DNA of 28,768 nt from Prorocentrum cordatum (Eukaryota > Sar > Dinophyceae > Prorocentrales > Prorocentraceae). Under the pieces are notes generated by a model. It worked only from the letters and a program-made list of their open reading frames with translations. It made no database searches and had not been told where the DNA came from. Below, piece after piece: positions 7,190 through 16,090 of the stretch (the stretch's first letter is position 1; each line of letters begins with the position of its first letter). The DNA lies in contig CAUYUJ010003080.1 of NCBI GenBank assembly GCA_963575745.1, forward strand, positions 95,001-123,768, in the 5' to 3' direction. The position numbers were made by a program, and so were the translations under genes.

Positions 7190-9830
7190 AAGACCCAGAC
7201 ATGTGCAAGTGTGGCCGCGGAAGCTTTCTATGCAGCCACGAAGCGTGTAAGTGGTGTGACGAATCGGATGCGGGCACGCCATGCGGACCCCGCCGCTGGG
7301 CTCTTCGGGTGTAGCTCCCCATGTGGCCACGAGATACATGTTACGGGTGTGCCGAATCGAATGCGGGTGCGCCGTGCGGACCCTGCCGCTGCGGCCCTCG
7401 GTGGCGCTTCCCATGGGGCCACGAGGAACATGTTAGGGGTTTGCCGAATCGGATGCGGGTGCGCCATGCGGACCTTGCCGCTGCGGCCCTCGGTGTAGCT
7501 CCCTATGGGGCCAGGAAGCGTGGGAAAGGTGTGTTTCGAATCGGCTGCGGGCACGCCGTGCGAACCCTGCTGTTCGGGGGCTTCGGTAGAGCTCTCTATG
7601 GGGCCACGAGGAACATGTGAGGGGTGCGCCGAATCGGGTGCGGGTACGCCATGCGGACCCTGCCGCTGCGGCCCTCGGTGGCGCTCTTTACGGGGCCACG
7701 AAGCGTGTGAAAGGCGTGCCGAATCGGATGCAGGTCCGCCATGCGGATCCTGCCGTTGGGCCCTTCGGTAGAGCTTTCTATGCAACCACGAAGCGCGTGA
7801 AGGGTGTTGGATGCGGGTGTGCCATGCGGACCCTGCCGTTCGGGCCTTCACTTGAGCCCCCCATGGGGCCACGAAGCGTGTGAAGGATGTACAGGACCGG
7901 GTGCGGGTACGCCATGCGGACCCGGCCGCTGCGCCCTTCGGTGAGCTCCCCATGGCGCCGCGAGAAAAATGTGAGGAGTGCGCCGAATCGGATGCGGTAC
8001 GTCATGCGGACCTTGCCGTAGCGGCGCCACGAGACGTGTGAATAGTGAGCCGAATCGGCCGCGGGTGCGCCATGCGGACCCTGCCGCTGGGCCCTTCGGT
8101 GAGGTCTATTTCGAACCGGATGCGGGTACGCCACGCGGACCCTGCCGTTCGGGCCTTTACTTGAGCCACTATGGGGCCACGAAGGGTGTGAGGAGTGTAC
8201 CGGATCAGGTGAGAGTGCGCCATGCGGACCTTACCGCTGGGCCCTCGATGTAGCTCCCCATGGGGCCACGAGAACCATGTGAGGGGTGTGCCGAATGGGC
8301 TGTGGGTACGCTATGCGGACCCTGCCGCTGCGACCCCCAATTGCGCTCCCTATTGGGCCGCGAAGCGTGTGAAAGGTGTGCCGAATCGGGCGCGGGTACG
8401 CCATGCGGACTCTGCCGCTGGGCCCTTCGGTGTAGCTCCCCATGCGGTCATGAGAAACATGTGAGGGGTGTGTCGAGTGGGGTGTGGGTGCACAGTGCGG
8501 ACCCTGCCGCTGCGGCCCTCGGTGGCGCTCCCTGTGGGTCCCGAAGCGCGTGAAGGGATGTACCGAAACGGGCGCGGGCACGCTACGCCATGCGGACCCT
8601 GCCGCTGTGCCCTTCGGTGGAGCTATCTTTGCAACCACGAGAAACATGTGAGGGGTGTGCCGTGCCGATTCGGGTGCGGGTACGCCATGCGGACCCTGCC
8701 GCTGGGCCCTTCGGTGGAGCCATCTATACAGCCACGAAACGGGGGAAGGGTGTATGTTCGAATCGGATGCGGGTATACCATGCAGACCCTGCCGTTCGGG
8801 CCTTCACTTGAGGCCCTAATGAGGCCACGAGGCGTGTCGTTGGGGTGACGACTCGTGTGGAGGTGCGCCATGTAAGCCCTGCCGCTGAGCCCTTCGGTGG
8901 AGCTCTATATGCAGCCACAAAGCGTGTGAAGGGTGTGACGAATCGGATGCGTGTGCGCCATACGGACCCTGCTGTTCGGGCCTTCATTTGGTCCCCGTAT
9001 TGGGCCACGAAGAGTGTGGCGGGTGTACAGGATCGGGTGCGGGGACGCCATGCGGACCCTACCGCTAGGCCTTTTGGTTTAGCTCCCCATGGGGCCACGA
9101 GATCCATGTTACGGGTGTGCCGAATCGAGTGCGGGTACGCCGTGCGGACCCTGCCGCTGCGGTCCTCGGTGGCGCCCCCCTACGGGCCACGAAGCGTGTG
9201 AAGGGTGTACCGAAACGGGTGCGGGTGCGCAATGCCCGCCCTGCTGCTGGGCCCTTCGGTGGAGCTGTCTATGCAGCCACGAAGCGCGTGAAACATGTGG
9301 CGAATCAGATGCGGGCATGCCGAGCGGACTCTGCCGTTCGGGCCCTTCATTTGAGGCCCCCTATGGGGCCACAAAACGTGTGAATGGTGTACTGAATCAG
9401 GTGCGGGTACGCCGTGCGGACCCTGCCGCTGGGCCCTTCGGTGTAGCTCCCCATCGGGCGACGAGCATCATGTGAGGGGTGTGCCGAATGGGCTGTGGGT
9501 ACGCTATGCGGAAACTGCCGCTGTGGCCCTCGGTGGCGCTCCCTTTTGGGCCACGAAGCGTGTGAAGGGTGTACCGAAACGGGTGCGGGCACGCTAGGCC
9601 GGGGCCCTTTGGTGGAGCTATCTTTGCAGACGCGAAGCGTGTGAGTGATGTGCCGAATCGGACGCGGGTATGCCGTGCGGGCAAGGCCTCCAATTGATCC
9701 CCCTTTGGAGCTACGGAGCGTGTGAGGGGTGCACCGAGTCGGGTGCGGGTGCACCACGTGGACCCTGCCGCTAGGGCCTTCGGTGGCACTCCCTATGGGG
9801 CCGCGAAGCGTGTGAGCGGTGTGTCGAAGT
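7190..9830 (+). repeat. Tandem array of about 28 copies of a 92-bp unit
   Basis: The landmark GCCACGAAG starts at 7235, 7326, 7418, 7510, 7603 and 7695, so the unit is 91-93 bp. A typical unit contains GGGGCCACGAAGCGTGTGAA, GTGTGCCGAATCGGATGCGG and CGCCATGCGGACCCTGCCGC. Variants in the second half (GGTGTAGCTCCCCATG, CCCTCGGTGGCGCTCCC, GGTGGAGCTATCTTTGCA, GGCCTTCACTTGAGCCCC) recur in this order in the last part, giving a four-unit higher-order repeat of about 365 bp (type 1 near 9070 and again near 9441). Since 92 is not a multiple of 3, the frame shifts in each unit, so the array is not a repeat protein. Confidence 0.95.
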
Positions 9831-10556
9831 GGACATGCCGAGGGCGCAGGCAGGGACATGGGGAAGGAGGGAGGAGGGCCGAGGGCAGAGGCAGGGGTGG
9901 AGGGCGGAGGTGGAGGGGGCAGCGGGAGAAGGAGTGGAGCGCGGGGCCGTCTCTGGAAAACGAGGACCCGCACAACAGAACGATCAGGAACAACGACTCA
10001 GGATGAAAAGTCAGCCCTGCTCTGGCGAGCGCTAATGGGGGGGTGGCCCACATGGGGGGTGAAGGAAAAGGCCCAACAAGGGGCCCTTTAGGGCTCCTTT
10101 GGGGCCCCCGCTGGCTCCAAAAAGGGCCCCCAAGGGCACATTTGGGGACCTGTCCCTTACCCCCGATGCGGGCCACTCCCCACGAGCCCCCGCCCGGCCT
10201 TCGGGGAGGGGCCTGGACTTCTGGGGGGCCCGTGCTGAAGAAGCCAAGGCGACGGAAATCTCTGGGAGATCCGCGGGCAGGGGCGGCGGTGGGGTCCCTG
10301 GCGTGCGTCGGAGCAGGCGCGGCTGCCGAGGGAGCCCAGGCCTCGGGCGGGCCTTTGGCGTTTTCGTTTCGCACCAGGCGCTGTTCCGCCCGGCTTCGCC
10401 CCCCGGGGTCCATCACAGATCGTCCTGGGTTCGCGGAATGCCGCAGGAAGAGTGGACCCAGGGCCCCAGTCGCAATGTTCTGCGGTGCTGTCGCTTTTTC
10501 GCAACGTCGGACCTCGGGGCAGGGTCCTCCAGGTCTGGGGCCCACACCACTAGACA
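9831..10556. other. No confident gene; purine-rich and GGGCCC-rich DNA
   Basis: A G-rich tract (9840-9945) precedes a GGGGCCC/AAGGGCCCCC inverted-repeat patch at about 10070-10140. Frames read across it are Pro/Gly/Arg-rich on both strands. Confidence 0.4.
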
Positions 10557-10696
10557 AGCGCGTTCTATTACTCGCAGAGTAGCTACTCGCACATGGCCTG
10601 GATCCATTGCGTCGAAGCAAAAGGCTCCATTGCATCGAGCAGCACTTGTTTTTTGGACGTTTGCGAGTAGGCACTTCGCGAGTAGTGGGACGCGCT
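10557..10696. mobile_element. Foldback element with 35-bp terminal inverted repeats
   Basis: The left end, AGCGCGTTCTATTACTCGCA..GTAGCTACTCGCA (10557-10591), is complementary over 35 bp with few mismatches to the right end TGCGAGTAGGCACTTCGCG..ACGCGCT (10662-10696). The interior has a direct repeat, CCATTGCGTCGA and CCATTGCATCGA. Total length of 140 bp and lack of coding sequence fit the miniature elements in this window. Whether it is an intron cannot be judged. Confidence 0.7.
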
Positions 10697-11480
10697 GGGT
10701 GAACGACGTTGGATGTCCAGAGCGAGTGGGAGAGGAGCGGGTGACGGGTGAGGGGTTCTGCGCACGTACGCCGCAGCCACAGCTACAGTGCGGCATCTAT
10801 GGAACGGTCGTCTTCACAGCCACATTCCTATGCACAGGATTGCCAGCAAACAATGCATGACGAATGGATCGGCGCTGCAACCACCTGGACAGCCGCTGGC
10901 TAACTTGTTATCACATCCATCACGGCACCACTCTCTACCAAGGCTTGGGCTATTGAGCCATGACCTAGGTGCTCTGCAGGCGAAACACCTTGTCAACATT
11001 GCATACGTTTTAACTCATGCTTGTTGCTTCATGCCAACTGTTTTCCTCTCGAGGTTTCTGCAGACTTGCGACCCGACTGCTGCTACTCGCACGCTGCCTT
11101 TCGGACACCAAACTGTGCAACAGTGCGCTCTACCCGGCTGCTGACGACCACCATTGCTGCTGGCACAGTGCTGTCGGTTCAGGTCCCTTTACAACTTTTA
11201 CTTATTGCTGACTACGTGGCCCCATCTTCTATGTACACTGCTGTTTGTATCTAGGTTCATTGCTGTCGCATCCCCATCACCAGCATGGATGCCGCACCAC
11301 ATCCTGTCAAGACATGAGCCCTTTTCTGTTACAGGTGGCTTACTCCAGCCAATGCTGAGAGCTCTGCCTTACTGGGCCCCCCTAGCCTATATGCCATGCT
11401 CAGAAGGCCCCACGTTGCGACACAATCGCACTCCACATGCTTTCAAAAGGCCTCAGCCGCAACTGCCTCAGCAGGCTCCC
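10697..11480. other. Lower-GC stretch without a recognised gene
   Basis: Visibly less GC-rich than its surroundings, with many TGCTG and CATGC words. Plus-strand frames of 64-118 codons overlap in different phases (for example 10788-11144 and 11154-11627) with similar composition, so none can be preferred. It could be intronic, a decayed element or a foreign insert. Confidence 0.4.
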
Positions 11481-11545
11481 CCAGAGGTGGAGGAGGGGGG
11501 GGGCACGAGGAGGACAAGGGGGATGAGGAGGATGAGCGGGAGCAG

Positions 11546-11592
<47 letters not shown>

Positions 11593-11900
11593 CAGAAAGA
11601 GTAGGAGAAGGAGGGGAGGCGGGATGAGAGGAATCATCTGAAGGGGCAGGGGATATGGAGAAGGCTGTCGGGAAGGGGGCCGAGGAGAAGGGGAGAAAAA
11701 GTATGGAAAAGAAGTGAAGGAGGGGGAAGATGAGGATGAGCAAGGCGAGGAGGATCAAGAGTAGCGGGAGGAGGATGAGGATGAACAGGTGGAGTGGCGG
11801 CGGGGAAATGAAAGAGAAGACGGTTCAGGGGGAGCGTGATGAAGAGGAAGTGGAAGGGGGAGCTTGCGATGGGAGGGAGGAGGGGCTGGAGGAAGAGGTC
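11480..11900 (+). repeat. Purine-rich tract with (GA)n
   Basis: GGA/GAG-rich sequence contains a pure GA run of about 30 bp at 11557-11586. Frames give only Arg/Glu or Leu/Ser/Pro runs. Confidence 0.85.
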
Positions 11901-12289
11901 TGACCACTCTCGATGCGCATGGCTTGGGATCTTTCCCCGCCTCAAAACCCACACATGTTCTTTGCTGAGAGGGGCGATAAGCATGTCAAGGAAATCGACG
12001 ACGGGGCCCCTGGGAGCCCCCGCGGGAGGGGGGCACTGACATCGAAGAGGGGGGGGGGCAGACGGGGGCGCTGACGTCGCGGGGGGGTCCACTGACATCG
12101 AACTGCTGCCAGGATGATCGCAAATATCAAGCTTTCAGAACCCACCGGCGGCGAAAAAAAACAAAGCCCATTTTGCTAAACGCGCCTCCTGTTCTCAACT
12201 CTCCGGGGGGTTCTCTCGCCGCAAATTCCGCTCTGTAAATCGCCCCCCCTCTCTGGGAAATCGCCGCAGCCCCCGTCGCTGAGGAGGGG
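11901..12289. other. No gene; short direct repeats
   Basis: CACTGACATCGAA occurs at about 12036-12048 and 12090-12102, separated by poly-G runs. The rest shows no supported feature. Confidence 0.35.
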
Positions 12290-12505
12290 GGGGGGGGAGG
12301 GGAAGGGCGAGCGAGGAGGGGGCATTTCCGCAAGTTCAGACCCAGAATCCATGTCCCATGCGCGCATCATGCGCAAGATCTGGGCGGTCGAAAATGGGGG
12401 ATGGAAAAGGGCGGCGACTACAAATGCTGATGCAGCTGGTTTTTCAACCGCGGCCCAAGGGATGGGAGGTGCCAGAATAAGAAAGGAAGCTGCGTGCGTC
12501 AGCAT
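12290..12505 (-). CDS. Possible exon fragment downstream of a family B element
   Basis: A minus-strand frame with mixed residues (MLTHAASFLILAPPIPWAA, then STAQILRMMRAWDMDSGS) follows the right side of the family B element at 12514-12712. Third positions are less GC-biased than in confident exons. It could be the exon spliced after that element, or chance. Confidence 0.2.
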
Positions 12506-12513
12506 CAGATGTC

Positions 12514-12712
12514 TCGGGTCGGGCGAAAGGGGGGGGGTAGCAAAGGGGGGGGGCGGTGAGAATCAGCTCGCGTAGCTGATTTTCCCGGCGCCCCCCGGCG
12601 CCGCAGGCGGCTATATCTCGAGGAATGGGCCCTTCGGTGAAGGCGAAACCAGCTGCATGCAGCAAATTTCGTAACCCCCCCTTTCCCAATCCCCCCCTTT
12701 CGCCCGGCCCGA
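12514..12712 (-). mobile_element. Family B introner-like element, copy 1
   Basis: The ends are CGGGTCGGGCGAAAGGGGGG and CCCCCCTTTCGCCCGGCCCG. Inside are conserved palindromes seen also at 20837-21036 and 22460-22670: AGCTCGCGTAGCT next to GATTTTCCCGGCGCC, GAGGAATGGGCCC, and GCGAAACCAGCTGCATGCAG. At the other two loci the element is an intron; here the flanking exons are weak. Confidence 0.8.
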
Positions 12713-12934
12713 ATGTCGCGCACCTCCCTTTGCTATCCCCCCCCCCGGACGCAAATTCGAGTGAAACTCATTCTGGCGTGCAAGGTCTGCGTTCCTTCCG
12801 CTGTCCTCCTCGCCCTCGTCCTCCCGGCCTCCCCCACCCTCCCCCAATTCTCCCCCGTCGTCTCCACCCTCCTCCAGTCCGTCCTCTCCCTCTGGGGCCC
12901 TACTCGGCCCGGCTGCGGGCTGCCGCGTTTGCCC
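12713..12934 (-). other. Acidic minus-strand frame of uncertain status
   Basis: A minus-strand frame reads an acidic, Gly-rich segment (EDEGEEDSGRNADLARQNEF). It lies between the family B element and the TGA at 12935-12937. It might be an exon of another gene, but low complexity makes this weak. Confidence 0.25.
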
Positions 12935-13340
12935 TCACTGCGCGATGGTGCCCCTCTTTTTCACCTCGTTCAGATACTGCCCCAGCTGGCCCCAATAGTC
13001 GGGCGAAGAGAAGTATGCACATGCACCGATCCTGGCCAGGCCTATCCTGTGCCCGGGATCGGTGCATAGGCTTTCCTGGCCAAGGCAGGAGGTCGTATGC
13101 ACAGATCCTGGGCTCAGGATGGGCCTGGCCAGAATCGGTGCATGTGCATACTTCTCTTTCCTCGAAATAGCTCCTCACGCGGAAGATCGCGAGAATCGAG
13201 ATGGTCATGCGCCGATACGCTGCCAGCGCGGGCTGGAACTTGGGGCCAAGCTCGGCGATGATGGCCCAGGAGCTGCGACGAAGCACCACGCGGTCAACTC
13301 GCGCTCGGTTTTTCACTTCCTCTCGGGGCCAACCGCGAAT
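12935..13340 (-). CDS. Gene H: two 3' exons of an unknown protein
   Basis: The upstream exon, about 13161-13340, reads IRGWPREEVKNRARVDRVVL, then SSWAIIAELGPKFQPALAAY, and ends in RVRSYFE. The downstream exon 12935-12985 reads LGQYLNEVKKRGTIAQ and a TGA stop. Joining FE|GA...CCAG|CTG keeps phase 0 and removes a family C element. DNA before this acceptor can also be read in frame as DYWGQ, and that reading is shared with a second copy near 13690-13745, so the acceptor is not settled. The 5' end of the upstream exon is unknown. No family is recognised. Confidence 0.5.
12986..13160 (-). mobile_element. Family C introner-like element, copy 1
   Basis: Terminal inverted repeats begin GAAGAGAAGTATGCACATGC and are mirrored by GCATGTGCATACTTCTCTTT. 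Inner arms ACCGATCCTGGCCAGGCC are also repeated in inverted order. The arrangement and most bases match 16724-16890. The donor inferred in gene H is GA (GAG|GAAAGAG). Confidence 0.8.
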
Positions 13341-13369
13341 CTTCGAAGGGCACGGCCCCCCCCAGTCAC

Positions 13370-13480
13370 ATATATCATATATCATATATTATATCCCGAT
13401 CGCACCGCCCCCTGCAAAGACCTTGCAAAGACCCTGCAAAGAACCTCTGCAAAGACCCTGCAAAGACCCTCCCTGCAATG
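13370..13480 (+). repeat. ATATATC microsatellite and 11-bp CTGCAAAGACC repeats
   Basis: ATATATCATATATCATATAT is followed by five imperfect copies of CTGCAAAGACC. It lies between the two copies of the YWGQLG motif. Confidence 0.8.
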
Positions 13481-13627
13481 CAAGCCTCGACGAGGTCCCC
13501 AAGAAGCCCCAACAACCAAACCCGAAGAAGCCACCGGGCAACCCCCACAAGAAACTCGAGACTTGCAAACTGCCTCCAACTGGCCCGGCACACGAACGAA
13601 CAAGATACTATAACCCATAAGCCTATA

Positions 13628-13786
13628 ACCCGCAACTCGGGGACGGTGGCGGGACTTGCCGCGAGCAGATGGGGGCCAAAAACTCATCGCATGGCGACCG
13701 TCCTTCAAGTAATTCCCCAGCTGGCCCCAATAGCCGCGTAGGCGAGCCAACGCGACAAGCGACCTCACGAGGCGCTCCCACGCCAT
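13628..13786 (-). CDS. Second copy of the YWGQLGxYL segment (gene H-like)
   Basis: From an ATG at 13786 the minus strand reads MAWERLVRSLVALARLRGYW, then GQLGNYLKDGRHAM. CCCCAGCTGGCCCCAATAG is identical to the DNA in gene H (near 12980-12999), and the peptides YWGQLGNYL and YWGQLGQYL correspond. It may be an upstream paralogue or an earlier exon of the same gene. The frame runs on through low-complexity DNA to 13382, which is unlikely to be coding. Confidence 0.35.
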
Positions 13787-13984
13787 TCCGGGCAGCCCAA
13801 GCCCGCGCGCGCCTCTGCGCCCGGACAATTGCACAACTGAATGAGCTCCGGAAGACGGAAGGAGGGGCAGGGCGGAGGAACGGGCGGAGGAGGAGGAGGG
13901 CGAGAGAAGGAGGAGGAGGAGACGCACGAGTCAGTCAACTCGGGCGGCTGACTGATTGATTGGATTGTCTGATTGAATTTACTG

Positions 13985-14150
13985 ACTGACTGACTGCTCC
14001 TCCTCCTCCTCCTCTTCCTCACTCCTCCTCCTCCTCCTCCTCCTCCTCCTCAGTCCTGAGTCCTGGGTCCTCACTCCTCGCTCCTCCCTCCTCCTCCTCC
14101 TCCTCCTCCTCCTCCCTCCTCCTCCTCCTCCTCCTCCTCCTCCTCTCCCG
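13985..14150. repeat. CTC/TCC microsatellite
   Basis: TCC repeats preceded by GACTGACTGACTG and interrupted by CAGTCCTGAGTCCTGGGTCC. Non-coding in appearance. Confidence 0.9.
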
Positions 14151-14394
14151 ATCCTGCGATCCTGGGCGCTGGATCGGATCACGCGCGTCGCCCTGGCCAA
14201 GCAAGGAGGGCGCGCACAGGCAGGATGCGCGACGATGGGCGATGGGATGCAAGGGCCTAGGACGCGCATTTCGAAGCTTTCCGAGCGGGGCGCGGCCAGC
14301 GAAAGTGGCGCTGGATGGACCGAGGAGGCAAGGGTGCAAGGGTACCCAGGGTACCTCTAGAGTAGAGATCGGAACGACTGGGGAGCTCCCCCGC
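14151..14394. other. Unique spacer, no gene seen
   Basis: GC-rich sequence with a short palindrome GGGTACCCAGGGTACC. No convincing exon. Confidence 0.35.
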
Positions 14395-14560
14395 GGCCTC
14401 CGCCTGCGCCCCCGCCTCCGCCCCCGCCTCCGCCCCCCCTTCTCCTCCTCGTCATCATCGTCATGAGTCATGAGAATATTATTTCTCCTCCTCCTCCTCC
14501 TCCTCCTCCCCCTCCTCCTACCCCCCCTCCCCCCCCTCCTCCTCCTCCGCCCCTTCCACC
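14395..14560. repeat. CGCCTCCGCC and TCC repeats
   Basis: CCCCGCCTCCGCC repeats at 14405-14440, followed by TCCTCC and CCCCTCC runs up to about 14560. Confidence 0.75.
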
Positions 14561-14939
14561 CTGAGCGTCCCCCCCCCGTTCGGCCCAAGCCCAAGCCGCT
14601 CAAGCCGCGGCCGCCGCGGCCCAGGCCTGACGGCGCCCGCGCTGGAGGCAGGGCCCCCATCGGGGCGGCGGGCGAGGAGGCTGACGAGGGCTCCTCGCCC
14701 CCCCTCCTCCTCCTCTCGCCGCCAACGTCGTCGCCCCCCCCCCTCCTCCGCTGATGGAGGTTTGGACCAAACGGTTTGGAGGTTGAATGGAATTGAGGAG
14801 GATTGATACATGTTATTCCCTACCTAGGCTCTGCCTAGAGGCTAGAAGGGTTCTTACTCACCCTCTGGGCTTAATGGGCCGGGCCGTGGAAAGCGCCCCG
14901 GGCGGTTCCCCCGGCATCCGCCCCGCGGTTCCCCCAGCT
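14561..14939. other. No confident gene
   Basis: A plus-strand frame (PKPKPLKPRPPRPRP) and a minus-strand frame compete in GC-rich low-complexity DNA up to about 14750. The remainder is unique without visible coding. Confidence 0.35.
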
Positions 14940-15140
14940 ACGTCCCCTGAGCTTAGCGTTGCGTATCTCATCTTAGCTTAGCTTATTTCATCTTAGCTTA
15001 GTTTAGCTTCATCTTCGCTCAGGTCTATCGTAGCTTAGCTTACCTTCATATTAGCTTCGTTGGGCTTTAGCATAGCAGAGCACATCATAGTATAGCATTG
15101 CAGCATAGCGTAGCATAACATAGCGCAACACATCATATCA
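14940..15140 (+). repeat. Pentanucleotide arrays TTAGC and CATAG
   Basis: CTTAGCTTAGCTTA repeats at about 14950-15050 give way to GCATAGCATAGC-type repeats at 15070-15140. The same two motifs recur downstream of gene B at 17341-17995. Confidence 0.85.
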
Positions 15141-15145
15141 TAGTT

Positions 15146-15249
15146 GCGGTGGGCCTTGTCGTGGGCCTCAATGTCCTCGTCCGTGGGCCGAGGGACCCCG
15201 CGCTGCGCCCAAAGCTCGCAGTGCTCACACTCTCGAACAAAGAAACGGC
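15146..15249 (-). CDS. Exon fragment with Cys/His cluster
   Basis: After GTGTTAG|C the minus strand reads RFFVRECEHCELWAQRGVPR, then PTDEDIEAHDKAHRN, with good third-position bias, before running into the CATAG repeats. It has C-x2-C and H-x3-H pairs 18 residues apart, which could bind zinc, but the spacing is not that of a classical C2H2 finger. Both exon ends are uncertain. It may be an upstream or downstream exon of an otherwise unseen gene, or a remnant. Confidence 0.4.
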
Positions 15250-15299
15250 TAACACTGGCGCGTTTGGGGTCTCATTTTGACCAGATCCCAACGCACTGT

Positions 15300-15440
15300 G
15301 TCTGGGCCCCCATCGCCACGCCTGGATTCCCTCTTCGCGACTGGATTCCGATCGCCGCGGCTGGATTCCCCGTCAGCGGCTACGGTGCCCCCCTCGCCAC
15401 GGCTGGACTTCACAACGTCAGCGACCGGAGTGCCCAGCGG
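15300..15440 (+). repeat. GGCTGGATTCC minisatellite, copy 1
   Basis: Degenerate units of TCGCCACGGCTGGATTCC, about 18-30 bp apart, including GGCTGGACTTCA variants. The same repeat occurs at 17218-17340 in the same orientation. Confidence 0.75.
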
Positions 15441-15499
15441 CCGGACTTCACGACGTCAGCGACGCCAGGCCCCGACCGCCCCTCGCCCCCAACGTGGCA

Positions 15500-15570
15500 T
15501 AGCGTAGCAGAGCGTCGGGAAGCTGAGCATAGCATTCCATCGCATAGTCGCGGGGCCGAGCATAGCATGG
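15500..15570 (+). repeat. Short CATAG pentanucleotide patch
   Basis: GGCATAGCGTAGCAGAGCGT and GAGCATAGCATTCCATCGCA mark a small array following the GGCTGGATTCC repeat. Confidence 0.6.
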
Positions 15571-15944
15571 CATTCGGTCGCACCAGGATGTAGCTGTGTC
15601 GGGGGACGGGACATGCGTAGAGTAAGCCATTTGAATCGAGAAAGAAGTTTTTCTCTCGGGAGCGGCCAAGAGGGGGGTGTCCAAGAGGGGGGGTGCAAAT
15701 CATGACCGGCGGCACGTGCGCGGCCCAGCGGGGGGGCCAGGGACGATGAAACAAAGAAAAGGCGGCGTAACATCTGGGGAAATATATATCATGGCCCCCG
15801 CCATGGTTTCCACCCCCCCCAGTCATCACCCTCCTCTTTTCCGCCCCCGATTCTTTCTCAGTGGCCGTGAAGCCAAGAACGCTTACCGGTCTCGGGCGTC
15901 CCGAGGCGAAACGAGCAGCGCGGCCGTGGCCCACAAAAAAATGT
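15571..15944. other. No confident gene
   Basis: A short minus-strand frame around 15585-15660 (FFLDSNGLLYACPVPRHSYI) looks mixed but lacks splice or start signals. Poly-G and poly-C patches follow. Confidence 0.3.
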
Positions 15945-16088
15945 CGTTGGCGTAGGCGCTGGCGTCGGCGCTGAAGGTGTAGGCGATGTGCGCTGGCGCA
16001 GGCGCAGTCGGTGCCGTCGTAGGCTGGTGTAGGCGCTGGCGTAGGCTCTGTAAGTGCCGTCGTCAGCGCAGGTGCTGGCGCGCCTACT
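15945..16088 (+). repeat. Degenerate GTAGGCGCTGGC repeat
   Basis: GGCGTAGGCGCTGGCGTCGG and GGTGTAGGCGCTGGCGTAGG belong to an irregular 6/12-bp repeat immediately downstream of the gene B stop. Confidence 0.7.
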
Positions 16089-16090
16089 GC

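Noticed and set aside
7190-9830. Cys/Gly-rich repeat protein encoded by the 92-bp array (for example CGPCRCGPRW)
   Set aside because: The unit is about 92 bp, so the frame changes each unit. No single frame stays open and conserved across the array.
7190-9830. CRISPR-like array
   Set aside because: The repeats are contiguous and degenerate with no unique spacers, and the genome is eukaryotic in character.
10099-10860. 253-codon plus-strand frame
   Set aside because: It runs straight through a 140-bp foldback element and has no consistent codon bias.
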